64,000 nt of DNA from Ottelia alismoides. Lineage: Eukaryota > Streptophyta > Magnoliopsida > Alismatales > Hydrocharitaceae. The notes beneath the pieces were generated by a model, which saw only the letters and a list, made by a program, of their open reading frames with translations, did no database searches and was not told where the DNA came from. A program made the translations under genes and the position numbers. Below are positions 23,505 through 35,170 of this stretch, one piece after another; positions within the stretch are counted from its first letter, which is position 1, and each line of letters starts with the position of its first letter. The stretch covers positions 1 to 64,000 of the forward strand of contig JAZKJV010005766.1 of NCBI GenBank assembly GCA_037367405.1. Direction: 5' to 3'.

Positions 23505-25085
23505 AGGAGCTCCAACGAACTACGAAAGATGCCTCCCTTACTCCTCCATCTTGATTAGAGTTCCAGGAAGATTCTCTTTGTCCTAGCACAGGCTGTAGAA
23601 GCTCGAGATGAGGAGAAAGCCTCTGCAAAGATCTGTCAATGTCAAACCTCCAGCAATGAAGTTCGAGATTGGAGCTCCTTCTCAACCTCTGATCATTGAA
23701 GCATAGCAAGTTCCTACATGTGTTAGACAAGCAATCCACATACGAGCGAGCAAAATAGGAGTGGAATGGATCTAGATTGAGGGTTACCCAAATGGATTGA
23801 GATGAATCCTAGATGGGTTCTCCTTTTTGTGAGAGGAGAAAGGAATCAAATCGAGTAAGGTGATACGAATCGAGACACAATAAATAATGGGTTCGCTAAG
23901 ATCATGAAGTGGTGGCGATGGCATCGAGCGAATCAGATGAAGGAATAATCATGCGTATTCAATTAAATAAAATAATGAAAATAGAATAAAATTAGGATTG
24001 AGGATCTTAACTGGAATGTAAGGGAGATCAGTGATGAATCTTAGCCGATTTGGAGCACTAAGACTCTAGGTCGACGCGTCAAAACCTGGGCTAAAGGTCT
24101 GAGCTCGAACAAGAGAAGAGGTGGTTGTAACAAGGTTTGCTCAACTTGGATCTCGTCGAATCTTGCTCACCATCATCACGTCACTATCTCTTCCTCTCAC
24201 TATCACTAGATTTGGATGGATGCCTGGGGAAAGATCGTGAAGTGGCGGATAGTGAGAGGCGGAGAATGGGTTTTGAAGGAGGAGTTGAGGAAGTTGTTTT
24301 CTTGGGGGTGGTTTCAACCACCACCAGATGTTAGGGTGATTAAGGTTACGTTGAATGAAGCCATTGGCGTGATTGGTGAATGTGGAATGTATAAGTTAGA
24401 GGATGTGGTTGGTGGAGATGAGGGCTGACGATGGAGGAAGAAATTGACGAAGGTGGGCGGTTGCATGGTTGGAGGCATTGAAGGGTGAAGAGGCATGAGG
24501 TGGAAGATGAAGCACGATCGTTGGATATTGCGATCCAACGGTCTGCTGATGAGGTGCGTGGAAGAGAAGAGCTGGGAACACATGGCTTGATATGAAGATG
24601 CCACGTGGTCCAATGAGAATTAAAAGAAAGAATAAATCAGTATGAAATGCAAAATAAATAATTAGAGCAAGAATTTGAAAAAATGTTCAACATAAAAGTT
24701 GGAGATCTCAATAAGATCTATAACTTTAATGTAGAACACATACTGAGCACATCATATATACATAATAATAATAATTTTTAAGTATTTTTTATGTACTTAA
24801 AAATTACTTATTTAATTTCATTTTCTTATTTTTTTGAATTTTTAATGTATATTTATTGTTAAACTAATTATGTATACTATTACACTAATTTTTATTGGAT
24901 TTTATTAAATAAAGAAACACATAAAAATATACATCACATCACATATACATAACTAGAATAATTAGGGTTAATTATTTACAATGAGTTATTTGTTAATTAA
25001 TGTTGATTAATTATTAATTAGATGAGAGAGCTCAAGCTAAAGAGATAATAATATATAAATAAACATGATAAATCATGGATTATCA
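23505..25085 (-). mobile_element. Minus-oriented LTR B, second segment
   Basis: This is the continuation of the LTR interrupted at 11169. It runs through a GC-richer part (23.5-24.6 kb), then 'ccacgtgg', 'caacataaaagttggagatctcaataagatctataac' (compare 22735-22790), then AT-rich U3. It ends in a decayed hairpin TGATAAATC...GATTATCA at 25066-25085. Short open frames such as 24137-24334 are not recognised. Confidence 0.5.
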
Positions 25086-25277
25086 TTTATTCAATATCTT
25101 TGATACTTTATTTTTTTTCTTTTCTGTATTCTTTAGTTTTGATTTAAATATAAATATTTATGTACTAATTATGGATGAATAACAAATGTTAATCTGTACA
25201 AGTTAGATCAATTCACAAGCGTTTTGCTAGAGATTAAAAGACAAACATGGAAGAATAATTGTAGATGAATGTTTATT
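25086..25277. other. AT-rich spacer, no feature recognised
   Basis: About 190 bp of AT-rich sequence. Its last 70 bp ('attcacaagcgttttgctagagat') may be the decayed start of the Copia RNase H fragment that follows. Confidence 0.3.
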
Positions 25278-25379
25278 GATCAACATCTAGCTGACATATT
25301 CACTAAACCCTTAGCTAATGCTCGATTCGAGCAACTTAGAATAGAATTGGATCTTTGTACTTTAAAATATCTGATTTAG
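25278..25379 (+). pseudogene. Ty1/Copia RNase H C-terminal fragment
   Basis: The frame starting at 25278 reads DQHLADIFTKPLANARFEQL followed by RIELDLC, a few residues and a stop at 25377-25379. 'LADIFTKPL....F..LR.ELG' is the well-known C-terminal signature of Copia-type RNase H, the end of the pol polyprotein. The sequence just upstream has scraps compatible with the preceding 'H.RF.RD' motif but with stops and frame changes. Only this 33-codon tail is readable. No LTR follows that I can identify. Confidence 0.8.
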
Positions 25380-25785
25380 TTCTGTCCTTTGTTGAGAAAA
25401 CCCAATTGGTCGATCATTTGGAAATGATCTGATTGATCAACTTGTGATCGATCATACAAAATCAGCCTGATCGATTAATCTATGTATGTGATATTTTATT
25501 TTGATCTATATCTCTTCAAATTTCTGTCCACCTTAATTCACTCAAATGCCACCAATGTCGATTGATGTTTGGACCACGACATATCATCTTTATTTCTCCA
25601 AATTTCAAATTTGATTTTTTAAAAATTAGAATTTCCCTCTTTTGGCACATCATCTCATTTAGATTTAAGGGAACCTTACCCATTCCTTTCTCCTTACACT
25701 AGAAATGAGTGCCCTCCCTTAGAGTTCGAGTTATTGTAGTTTTGGAGAATAGAGGAATTACACTTTCACTGAGATAAATTCCAGT
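25380..25785. other. No gene recognised
   Basis: About 400 bp between the Copia and gypsy fragments, with repeated 'gatcgatca' type words near 25415-25480. It is probably retrotransposon 3' sequence; no coding or structural signal can be named. Confidence 0.3.
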
Positions 25786-26570
25786 CACATTTTTTGGGAT
25801 CTAAAGTCAATGTATTCACAAATCGCTCGGCCACCAAAATCTTATGGATAAGAAAATTGCTAAGGTGCATCTCATAATATAGATTTTATTGGTCCAGGAG
25901 TTTGACATTGAAATACCTGAAAAATCTGGAGTTAGTAATGTTGTTGTCGATCACCTTTCCAGACTTGAGATTCATGAGACTCCAGAAGATTACACTCCTG
26001 CTATCACTGAGAATTTCCAGACAAAATGATTATGCCGATCGCTTCACTCCCATGGTACACTACTTGCCTCCAAAAAGGTCCCACATAATTGGCCTGATAA
26101 TCACATTGAGAAACTCTATTTAGATGCCAAGCACTACCATAGGAGGATCCCATTCTCTTTTGTGAGAGAGTAGATTGTATCTGGAGGAAGTATATTCCTT
26201 AGGAGGAATATTCCAATGTCCTCAACATGTGTCATGCATTTGAAGCAGGATGACATCACGCTAGGAAGCATACAATAGAAAAGGTACTTCAAAGTGATTT
26301 TTGGTTACCAACTCTTCAAAAGGATGCCCAACCTTCGCCAAGAGTTGCTCTATTTGTTAAAAAATGGGAAGGACCATGTGTCCTAAGGATTCAATGCCAT
26401 TGAAGCTAGTTCATTATTTGTGAGATATTTGACACTTGGAATATTAAGTTTATGGTCCCATTTCCTAACAACCAATGGGTTTGGGTATATTCTGTTAGCT
26501 GCTGATTATGTGAGTTGATGGGTGGAGGCTATCCTTGTCGAATAATGATAGCCGAATAAAGTAGCCATTT
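25786..26570 (+). pseudogene. Ty3/gypsy RNase H - integrase fragment, decayed
   Basis: Around 25870-26027 the frame reads LLVQEFDIEIPEKSGVSNVV, then VDHLSRLE, the end of gypsy RNase H ('L..QEFD.EI.D..G..NVVADHLSR'). From about 26190 another frame gives NMCHAFEAG..HHARKHTIE then KVLQSDFWLPTL, the integrase zinc-binding N-terminus. From about 26415 'FDTWNIKFMVPFPNN' and, after a frameshift, 'LAADYVS.WVEA' match the start of the integrase core. The first catalytic position usually seen in 'GIDFMGPF' is Lys here. Several stops and frameshifts break it, and RT upstream and most of the core downstream are missing. Confidence 0.8.
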
Positions 26571-27900
26571 ATTTTTTTATCTTATAAGCAGAGGTTTTCA
26601 AATATCGTCTTTGAGCATAGAATTAGACTTATTTGTATCTTATTGTGATTACCTCTCGCTGAATACTTCCATTGGAACGGTACAATTCTCTCTCATATGC
26701 TGTATGACATCCCATGTGGTCTACCTCTTTGGCGAAGAGGCGCAACCGTCTGCTCGCTTCTCGGCACCCGAAAATGGAAGCAGTCAGTGCGGAAATTAAT
26801 TTTAGTACATCTAAACTAATTTACCTTGATCATATAATTTGATATACATAATTAATTTAACTGGTCATATACATCTGTTTTATTACTATAAATAATAAAT
26901 CTATGAATTAAAAAATTCTCTCTTTTAACACGTTCTTTACCAGTTCTATATTCTCAGAATGATTTATTGTTGTTCAAAGTCCAAACGATTGTGTATAACA
27001 CAATGCTAATATATGGAGTTATCTCATTTTTCCATCTTTAACCCTACTTTAAGGAAAAAAAACAAACGACTAGTCTTACTATTTTTGACACCTTGTCCTT
27101 TTCCTTTATTTTTTGTCATTCTGTTTTCTTGGAAATCAATGGTTTAAATCCAACAAGAAACTGGAAGGGAGAAGGAAAAGAAGGCTAAAGAAACGAGAGG
27201 AGATGACACGATCAAATTTGCGAACGAATACGACAGATGTTTATATTTCATATTTTGCTTTACTTTTATGCAATCCGAATATTTTGTGTACTACAGGAAC
27301 TTGCGTCCAATCACTCCTTTTCATTCTCTTCATGTCGTTATTAGTTATAGAAATGTTTCGAACTTTTCATCGGAATCTCTCATGTTAATATCAGTTATAA
27401 AAATTTCCCGAATATGAATAATATGGATCCGGTATCGGATATACGAATACGAAAAATATTATTACTATAATATTTATTTGTAGTATTTATTATGTTTTGT
27501 AAACAAACTATCATGTCAAATTTATTTTCTTCTCACTCAAATTCATGCATTCTATCGAGTATCGACCTCCAATGACCAATATGTCTTTGCCTCGACAATC
27601 TTCATAGGTATTGTAACAATATAGGTCTCAGGTAAGTTGTAGCTTTCAGTTTTTATATCTCTGGAACAACCCATTTTAGATTATAACTTTTGATTGGCTA
27701 AAATTTTTTATAACGATATCTGGTCATAATGCGATCAATGTTCCAAGGTACTCTTTATTCGAACTAAATTCTTTGATCCAAATTCGTATTTGAAAATTTC
27801 AACTGAGGAAAACATGTGAATACGCATGCTTTTTAAGCAAAAAATTGTACGGGCTAAAAAACAGAGTGACAATCCGCCATCTGAACAGCAGCCCGGCATG
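26571..27900. other. Intergenic stretch downstream of the RAV gene
   Basis: No coding region or element with both ends was recognised in this 1.3 kb. A degenerate 'ggatccggtatcggatatacgaatacg' stretch lies at 27430-27460, a word type common in plant repeats. The 3' untranslated region of the RAV gene should fall in roughly the last few hundred bases, but no poly(A) signal is clear. Confidence 0.4.
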
Positions 27901-28914
27901 TCAAGCACCCAGAGTGGCAGTCCGAAGCCCCATCCATCTCTTCTTCTTCATCGGCCTCCACTCCAAGCACCCACCACCCTCCCTCTGCCTCTTCCCTCCG
28001 CCCTCCACCCTTGGGCGCTCCCTCGCCTCCTCTATATCCACTCCGAACAACCTCACCACAGTGCTCTTCATCTTCCTGAATGTCTTGCAGTCGATGTACA
28101 GCTTCCTGTCAGACCCCAACGATCTCTGGAACACCACCACATCGCCGGCCTCCAGTCCCTTCTCCTTCACAAACAGGCTCCACCCCTTCGTGAGAACGTA
28201 GCTCTGACTGCTGTTCCAGTACGAGTACCTGAACCTCCACACCTTGCCAGAGGGATCCTCCATGTGAATGAGCTCCCTGTCATCCTTGCACCGCATGGGG
28301 AAGTGCCTCTCCGCTTGCGGCTTCGGGATCACGAGCCGGTTCAGCTTCCCAACGTCGCTAGGAGTCACCACCTTGTCGAAGAGGTGCTGCCTACCCAAAC
28401 CGGTAGCCGATGCGGTCGTGAGGGATAGGTAGGTGTTGCAGCCGGCAGCGGCGTCTACGCCCCTCTGGCGGAGCTCCTCGTGGTAGGTGTGCTTACGGAG
28501 CATGTCGACGATATCTCCCTTGGACCGGGAGAAGATGAAACGGAGTTGCTCCGCCTCGGCGCTGTCAGATGCCGAGAGGGGCCGGAAGTTGGTGACCGCA
28601 TCGCGGCCGCGGAAGCGTTGGACCGCGACGTCGTAAACTCGAGCCGCCTCCTCCTGTGTGTCAAAGGTGCCGAGCCATACACGCTGGTGCCTCTCGTATA
28701 TCTGAGAGCCCCACCGGCCGTTGGGCTGGGGGACAACGCCTTTGTAGACGGAGGAAGGGAGCTTCCTCCGCTCAACATCGATGTCGGTGGCCGGTTCAGG
28801 GGGGTCGATCACGACGCTGACGCCGCTGCCGTGGCGAAGAAAGGGTCGATGATGATGATGATAGTCATCGTCAGCTATGCTGCTTTCGACGTCAGATGTG
28901 TTGGATGATTCCAT
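27901..28914 (-). CDS. RAV: RAV-type AP2/B3 transcription factor (RAV1/TEMPRANILLO-like), intact, single exon
   Basis: The 337-residue protein is close to the usual length of plant RAV proteins. An AP2 domain at about 54-113 begins with [12 protein letters not shown] (57-68) and has WLG at 80-82. The conserved linker [18 protein letters not shown] is at 131-148. A B3 domain at about 178-285 contains [20 protein letters not shown], then [20 protein letters not shown]. The repression motif RLFGV is at 288-292. A basic KKKR (323-326) could be a nuclear signal. In the family, AP2 contacts CAACA and B3 CACCTG; many members repress flowering and growth genes, TEM members through FT. The start is the first Met, 70 bp downstream of a TATA box. 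There are no introns, as is typical. It is GC-rich against AT-rich surroundings. Target and role here are inferred from the family. Confidence 0.96.
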   Translation of the reverse strand: MESSNTSDVESSIADDDYHHHHRPFLRHGSGVSVVIDPPEPATDIDVERRKLPSSVYKGVVPQPNGRWGSQIYERHQRVWLGTFDTQEEAARVYDVAVQRFRGRDAVTNFRPLSASDSAEAEQLRFIFSRSKGDIVDMLRKHTYHEELRQRGVDAAAGCNTYLSLTTASATGLGRQHLFDKVVTPSDVGKLNRLVIPKPQAERHFPMRCKDDRELIHMEDPSGKVWRFRYSYWNSSQSYVLTKGWSLFVKEKGLEAGDVVVFQRSLGSDRKLYIDCKTFRKMKSTVVRLFGVDIEEARERPRVEGGGKRQREGGGCLEWRPMKKKRWMGLRTATLGA

Positions 28915-28975
28915 GTTCTAGGGTTTGCAGGGTTGGGCGGATTAAGGATAAGAAAATACAAGGGGATGGGGGGGA

Positions 28976-29010
28976 TGAGGTGATATATAGTGTATAGTGT
29001 TCATGCATGG
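28976..29010 (-). promoter_or_regulatory. Core promoter candidate of the RAV gene
   Basis: On the minus strand a TATA box CTATATATCA lies at 28990-28981. This would place the transcription start about 40 bases before the ATG at 28914. A palindromic CATGCATG (RY element, a B3-factor binding word) sits just upstream at 29002-29009. Since the gene product has a B3 domain, autoregulation is conceivable, but RY is bound mainly by the ABI3/FUS3 type of B3. Confidence 0.5.
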
Positions 29011-29857
29011 ATTGAGGTGTGGGGGGTGGGGGGATGAATGTTGGGGGTCCACGGGGGTGTAAGTTGAAGGATGGGTTCACGAGGGAGTGGGGTCAGTTCA
29101 TCCCCCCTGCTCTTCTGATTCTCGTGCTTGCTTCTGACCAGTTTATTATTATCCTATTTTCTTGTCGCACTCTCCCGCCCCATCTCTTTCCATCTTTCTT
29201 TCTCACTCTTTGTCTCTCTATTTGTCATCTTTGAAATTATGATGCCAATTAATTCGTATCTGGTGATATCGTTCGAGGAGATATCTGCAAGGATGATGGA
29301 GAGGGAAGACGACCTCCCCTCAGCCTTTGATCTCGACCATCTGCAGGGCACGAATAGGATGGGAATCCCACAGACGAGGCTGTTTGTTCATTGGATACCA
29401 GGCATGACGGGTTTGTTACTTCCTAATGCTCACTTTTCTTGTAGAAAAAAAATACGATTGTTGCTACTGGTATCCCGAACTTTGTTTATTAAATTTGTGC
29501 CCTTTCCTATTTATCTATGCTTATATTCTTGTTATTGATGTTCATAAGTGGAGATATATTACTTATTGGTGTTATCATATTCTCATCCCTTAATAAAATA
29601 CGAACACGGATGCGGTTATGGATATCAAAATTACGTGATTATCATATCCTTTAGAAAATGGATACATATGTAAAATGGATAACGGTCGCATACAAATGAC
29701 ATTACAAATACTATATAGATTAGCTTGAATATACATGTATTGGATGTGATGCACATGATATAAATATAAAGACATGCTTAAATCATAATAATTATACTAT
29801 ATATGGTGAAAGAAGGTATAAAATTATGTTACATATGATTAAATTTAAATCTACAAT
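29011..29857. other. Upstream region of the RAV gene
   Basis: About 850 bp holding the distal promoter. A G-rich run is present at 29012-29060 and a pyrimidine-rich run at 29150-29230 (plus strand). A 136-codon plus-strand frame at 29128-29538 matches no family I know and is probably chance. From 29590 the sequence turns AT-rich and repeat-like. Confidence 0.4.
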
Positions 29858-29860
29858 TAT

Positions 29861-30190
29861 CACTACAGGGAAAACAAGTTGTAGCCACATAATTATGTCC
29901 ATGGATGTGGGTTTGTGGCCACATAATTGGGTTCTGACCACAACACTTCGTGGCATATAATCGTAGCCACAAGTTTCATCGCAAGAGTTCTATAACAACG
30001 AATATGTCATGGCCACTACAAGTAACCATAAAAATTATCATGACTACAGTTCTACCATGAATGTCCTCCTTACATCTGTGAAGACTTTGACTACAGAATT
30101 GTAGCTACGAAAAACTAGTGGCCATGCAATTATCGTGACCGCAGTTTCTGTAGCCACATTTTGTGAAGACAACTTATTTTTCTTGTAGTG
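29861..30190. mobile_element. Short CACTA (En/Spm-type) MITE with TAT target duplication
   Basis: It begins CACTACAGGGAAAACAAGTT and its other end reads inward CACTACAAGAAAAATAAGTT. These are typical CACTA termini. The 3-bp flanks are TAT (29858-29860) and TAT (30191-30193), a perfect target duplication. At 330 bp it has no coding capacity. The inside is full of 'gtagccaca/tgtggccac' words in both orientations, as expected for subterminal binding sites of a CACTA transposase; none is encoded here. Confidence 0.92.
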
Positions 30191-30276
30191 TATATGTATA
30201 TATGAAACACATATATACATGGACACCTATATTTCTGAATATTAAAGTAATATATATAATATATAGAGAGAGGTTC

Positions 30277-30621
30277 GGGAGCTTACACCAAGGTGTATGT
30301 AACTTTGCATGCACCGGTGCCATAAACGTCCGTATTTTTTCTTTGTTAATGAAATCATGTAGGATTTAATTCACCATATATCACCATGTTGTCATTCAAA
30401 ATTAAACCCAATTTCATGTAAAACAATAATTCTGAGACCATTAAAATTTTGCAGTCTTGATGGATGGGTTAGAAGTCTCAAATTAAGTTGAATTTTGAAT
30501 GATATAATGGTAATATACTGTGATCCAAATCCCATATGATTTCATTTCAAAAGAATAAAAAGTACAGGCATTTATGACACCAATGCATGTAAAGTTACAT
30601 GCATCTTGGTGCAAACACTCC
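30277..30621. mobile_element. Foldback TIR element 1 of the GGG-terminal train
   Basis: The left arm starts GGGAGCTTACACCAAGGTGT. The right arm is its reverse complement with mismatches (ends ..cttggtgcaaacactcc). Arms of about 130 bp include 'gtaactttgcatgcaccggtg' and 'gaaatcatgtagga'-like parts. It is flanked by TA/GA-rich sequence on the left and a GA microsatellite (30622-30640) on the right. No coding capacity. A second copy of the left end occurs at 39867. Confidence 0.8.
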
Positions 30622-30647
30622 AAGAGAGAGAGAGCGAGAGTGAAAGA

Positions 30648-32186
30648 GGGCTTATCCAATGAGCCCCTTGTCCATTTGAGTTTTGGTGAGCACCAAATGT
30701 AGGCTCTCCATGTGTATTTTCGTTTGAGAGGTTGCCTTTTTCGAAGGAACATGGTTTTGGAAGGATATGAATATGTTTGAACCTTTTATATTTCCAATTA
30801 TACTGAGCCCTTAAAAAAGGAATATAGTTTTGGAAAGAAAAATTCAAATCCCTAATTTCATGCAGAAGAAATAGTCAGTATGCATTTGATCAGTAATGTA
30901 CATATTGTACTTAAGTAATTATATGTTGGAAATCAGTATTGCTGAAATAGTTGTCAGTAATTTACATCTGTAATATTAAATCGTATAGAAATCAATAATT
31001 CATTCATTTACTCAAGTAATACATACTCAGTCCTCAAGTAATTATTGTCGTGAGATTAGTAATTAAGTATGCAAATAACTAATGTACATACAATAAATAC
31101 TAATTACAAATGCTCACTTTACTGAACTTATTTTGATTGTTACTAATGTTATAGTTACGTAATACTTTGAGTGTTACTTACGCACCTTTTATTTATTTAT
31201 ATAACCTTTTTAATTACTTATAATGCATCGAGTGCTACTGATAGCAATACATAAGTTACTGGTTACGTGATTTTTTATAATTATTCTAACTTATTGATTC
31301 CATTGTCTTCTTTTACCTACAATTTATTACAGGTTATTGATGCTTCTCTATATCTTACTTATTCTAATCTTTGTTTTGAATTACCATCGAATCACACCTT
31401 CTTTACTTATGTAGCCTATTTAATTACTTGTAATACATCAAGTGTTACTGATAGCCACACATAAATCACTTAACTTGTGTTTTGATAGAAAGAATGATAG
31501 AAAGAAAAGTAACATGCAATATTTTCTTAAGAGACATAAGTAACTATGAATGGAATTTAACTAGTAATAAAAATAAAATAGAAAAGTAATACATGATATA
31601 TTATCAGTAACATATGCATATGCCACCAGTAACTTGGTATAATTTTTCTGAAATCACTATTTAAATCCAATTGCAAGGCATCCATCTTCGCTCTTTCTGA
31701 TACGATCTTTTCACAATTCAAATCCATCCAGGAGAATCGTTCATCATTTCTTCTGAGAAATCATGATCAATTTTCTATTCACAAATGATCCCTCACATTT
31801 GAAACTGAAAATAGAAAACTAAAAAATAAATGATCAAATTCTACAAAAGAACAATAAATGTCTAATAAGAAACAAAAAAACTTACAAATCAAGGATTTAA
31901 AGATGATATTGTTTCATCCCTGGAGATCTTGAGATTTCGCAGCAAGAGGAATACAGAGATGATTTTGAAAATTTTGAAAATAAATACAATGCAATGTCGG
32001 GTAGACTTAATTGCGAATCAAAAAAGGAAATCAATCACGAGGAGAATGTGTAGGGAGTTTATTATGGTAAGTATTGGCGCTAAATAAAGAGAATGGATGA
32101 ATAGGATCATTAGATCATGATCTGAAGGATGAAAATACATGCTCATCTGATCTCAAATGGACATAGGGCCCATTGGATAAGTTCCC
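30648..32186. mobile_element. TIR element 2 of the train (1.54 kb), with an AGTAAC-motif array
   Basis: The left end reads GGGCTTATCCAATGAGCCCC. The right end reads inward GGGAACTTATCCAATGGGCC. Matching continues through 'tgtccatttgag' for about 50 bp. The inside (30,890-31,660) is packed with AGTAAT/AGTAAC-like words in both orientations, and an approximately 210-bp segment is duplicated (31,200-31,265 versus 31,410-31,470). No transposase is seen. On the right it abuts a TA-rich microsatellite at 32187-32206. Confidence 0.75.
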
Positions 32187-34058
32187 TATATATACACATA
32201 TATATAGGGTTGATCATGTGAGAGCCAAAATCTGTGAGAGCATGAGAGAAGTGATTCTTGAAAAACCAACCGATCGAGTCATCTAAAAATATAGACAATT
32301 CTCGATGTAATGATCGATTGAAATTCACAGAAATCTTTATTGATTTTTTATTTATACTGCTAAACTAATGTGTATATCAATAAGTATGAGAGTGTCAAAC
32401 TCAAGGAAACAAACTGTTGGATACTAGGGTTAAACTATATAAATCAAAGGTAAAATAGGTTTCGTAATTGTTTTTTTATTTTTAGAGCTTTTTTTATTTT
32501 TCTTTAATTTTTGTGAATTGTACATTGTTTTTGTAATTGTAAGTATTTTGTAATTTTTTTAAATTTAGAAAATATTTTGTAATTTTTATTTGGTTTTTAT
32601 TTTATTATTTTTATGTTTTTGATTTTATTTCCAGTTTTTATGATTTTTTTAGAAAATTTTAGGATTTTTATGGATTTTGTATTATTTTTAAAGTGAAAAA
32701 TGAACTTTTTGTTGAAAACTATGAAGTATTTATTATTTAAAAAAACAGTGAGAAAATATTCTTATTGAAAAGTAGGTGAATATATCTTTAAAATGCTATG
32801 TTGTGCGTATTTTTATGATTTTTAATGAATTGGTTATGATTTTCAAAATTTTTGTGTATTTTGTATTTCTATTGGTTTTAATATTCAAATTTTATTTTGT
32901 TTTTTTATTTTTTTGTGTAAAATATAACACAATATACTAAGGAAATTTTTTAGGATTTTAAAGGTATTTTTATATTTTTTATGATTTTTAAAGTTTGTTA
33001 TATTTTTTAGTATTTTAAAAGATTTATTATTAACAGAAAATATTTTTAAATTTTCAAAACTGATTTTATACTGTATATAGTAAAATATACGATTATTAAT
33101 ATGTATTTTTTATTGTATTTTATATTATGTATTGTATTTATTATGCATTATATAGGTATGTATTATATATAAAGTACATGGGTATTATTGTAATATTATG
33201 GAAAGTATGACGATGCGCGTCAATGTCAGAAGTTGCATGGTTCTTCTCGTAAAACACCCAAAAACCATGTGATTTTGCACATGCAGGCCACTGACGGATA
33301 TGCGCATAAATGTCAAAAGTTATGGGGGTATTGTTGCAAAATGCCCCTAGAGAATCTCACCTCACCTATGAGGCACATGAGGTGCAAAAATGGTGGGGCG
33401 ATGCGCGTTCGGAAAATGGAGCGATGCGTGTGGAAATTGCCCATTACCCAGAATCCACGAGATGTTTACGTGACCTGCTTGAGCAATTGGACCTGTGTGG
33501 AAAATAGAGAAGCATCAGGGGCTTATCACAAATTGACCTAAAATATATCTCAACCTCACGTGCCTCACATGTGAGGCGAGTAAATGATGGGGGCGGCGGG
33601 GATGCTTCGCTGGTAGGGCTGCTAAGAATTGAATCATTCGAATTCGATTAGGGTTTGTTCGATAAAAATTCGAAAAAAGTTCAATTCGAAATCAAATGAA
33701 CTGAATTTGAATTTAACTTGTGGATTCGATTCCCAAATGAATCGAATCTGAATTCACTTTGATTCGTTCAATAACAATCAATTCGATTCGATACACACAC
33801 ATATATAATATGTATGAAGCATTATATATATGTAAATATATGTAGTATAAATTTTGTAAAATCCCCACAAATGATGCACAACTTAATATAATAAATAAAA
33901 AATTTCATCATCTTATTCTAAACAACCCAATTTTAGGATGCCTATTACATAACCACACCCCCTCTTTACTCCCCCAAATTCTCTCTCTCCCCTCGTCACT
34001 CATGAGAAAAAAACTCTAACATTTGCTTCTTCTCTGCAACACCGCCAACTTCAACCTC

Positions 34059-34184
34059 CCGCTCATGCTCGCTCTCTCCAACGATGCTAGCTCCAGTCTC
34101 CCGCTACCGCTTGCTCTCTCCAATGTCGTCGGCTCTTGCCTCCCGCTTCTTCTCGCTCTCTCTAATGTCGTCGGCTCTAGTCTC
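34059..34184 (+). repeat. 42-bp tandem repeat (3 units) inside the hAT element
   Basis: Three units of 42 bp, each translating to about LPLPLALSNVVGSC in the open frame 34023-34286. The frame has no known relative that I recognise and is bounded by low-complexity sequence, so I list it as a repeat and not as a gene. Confidence 0.6.
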
Positions 34185-34976
34185 CCGTCATGCTCGCTCC
34201 CACCACTGACAACGCCACCCTCCCAATCGCCAACCTCACCACCAGCTCCTACTCTTCCTCGTCGTCGACAACGACACTGGTTATAGACTCACCAATGTTG
34301 CCATCATCTCTCCATCACCCCCGCAACTACTAGTATTACCACACACACCCTTTTACCCTAAAAACTTAAGATTTAGGTTCTATCCAAATAATTTATATTA
34401 TTTAAAAAAACATCATCTGCAAACAAATGCATATTAAAATTTTAAAAACCATCCCAATGTCAGGTTTCAAACTTCTAATAATATTTTCCTTAGTCACTCT
34501 TAATCCTGCCATCTGTCACAATATCCAGATCTTATGATAAGGACAACCAAGTATTTGAATACAAATAATATCTTAGAGACAATTAAGGTATGAACAAATT
34601 TCATGGTAAGCATGAACTGTTCATGATTGATGTAGAAAAAAATGTTACATAATAGAAAATTGAAGATTAGAGCCATACCGACCGAGTTCTTAGTCAGATC
34701 TGCCAGTTTTATACACCTCAGATGCGGGATTCAACTCCATAAGTCAGTTCACGTCGACCTTTTATGATTCTGATGGAATTTAGTGATTCTTTTTTCTTAG
34801 ATATCATGGAGATAGGTCACAATGGGGGGCAATATATGAAAGATTCTCAGAGAAACATGGAACACAATCTTCTGGTTATTGTTTTGGACATGTATATCTA
34901 TTAATCTATATTTTGTATTTCTATATTGGTATGGAATTTAAAATATAGTTGAGTATGTGTTTTCATTTTGTTTTTA

Positions 34977-35170
34977 GAAGTCTAATTCAAACACAACATC
35001 TTCTCAAGATAGTATCCATGAGAGGGTTATTGGGCATGATGATGATATTAATGAAAAAGTGGAAGAAGAAGGTGAAGAAATAGAAAAATTGAACTCTGAA
35101 ATAATTAACAAGATTGATAGAAAGAAGAGATCAATGGTTTGTGAATAATTTACCAAAGAGAATGAGAAAA
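34977..35170 (+). pseudogene. hAT transposase N-terminal exon remnant (BED finger start)
   Basis: After a T-rich tract ending in AG (acceptor-like, 34970-34978), the frame from 34981 reads SNSNTTSSQDSIHERVIG, an acidic stretch with EKVEEEGEEIEKL, then DRKKRSMVCE-stop-FTKENEKIGG. Plant hAT transposases have an acidic lead followed by 'K.KR S.VW.HFTK', the start of the BED zinc finger. Here Trp has become Cys and the His codon has become a stop. The zinc ligands and catalytic RNase-H-like core downstream are absent. It is a dead fragment in the sense of the element. Confidence 0.7.

Noticed and set aside
28455..28908. Long overlapping frames in other phases of the RAV gene (28455-28778 minus, 28480-28908 plus, 27826-28428 plus).
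   Set aside because: Shadows of the GC-rich RAV coding sequence; only the 27901-28914 frame has the domain sequence.
29128..29538. 136-codon plus-strand frame upstream of RAV with a hydrophobic N-terminus.
   Set aside because: No recognisable family, in a promoter region, and hydrophobicity comes from a T/C-rich run.
27408..29720. 'ggatacgaatacg' words on both sides of the RAV gene, suggesting one element around the gene.
   Set aside because: The similarity is loose, the orientation is unclear, and no ends or duplication were found.
33233..33541. 102-codon plus-strand frame near the hAT element.
   Set aside because: Inside the solo LTR 32259-38096, overlaps another frame of equal merit, and has no known motif.
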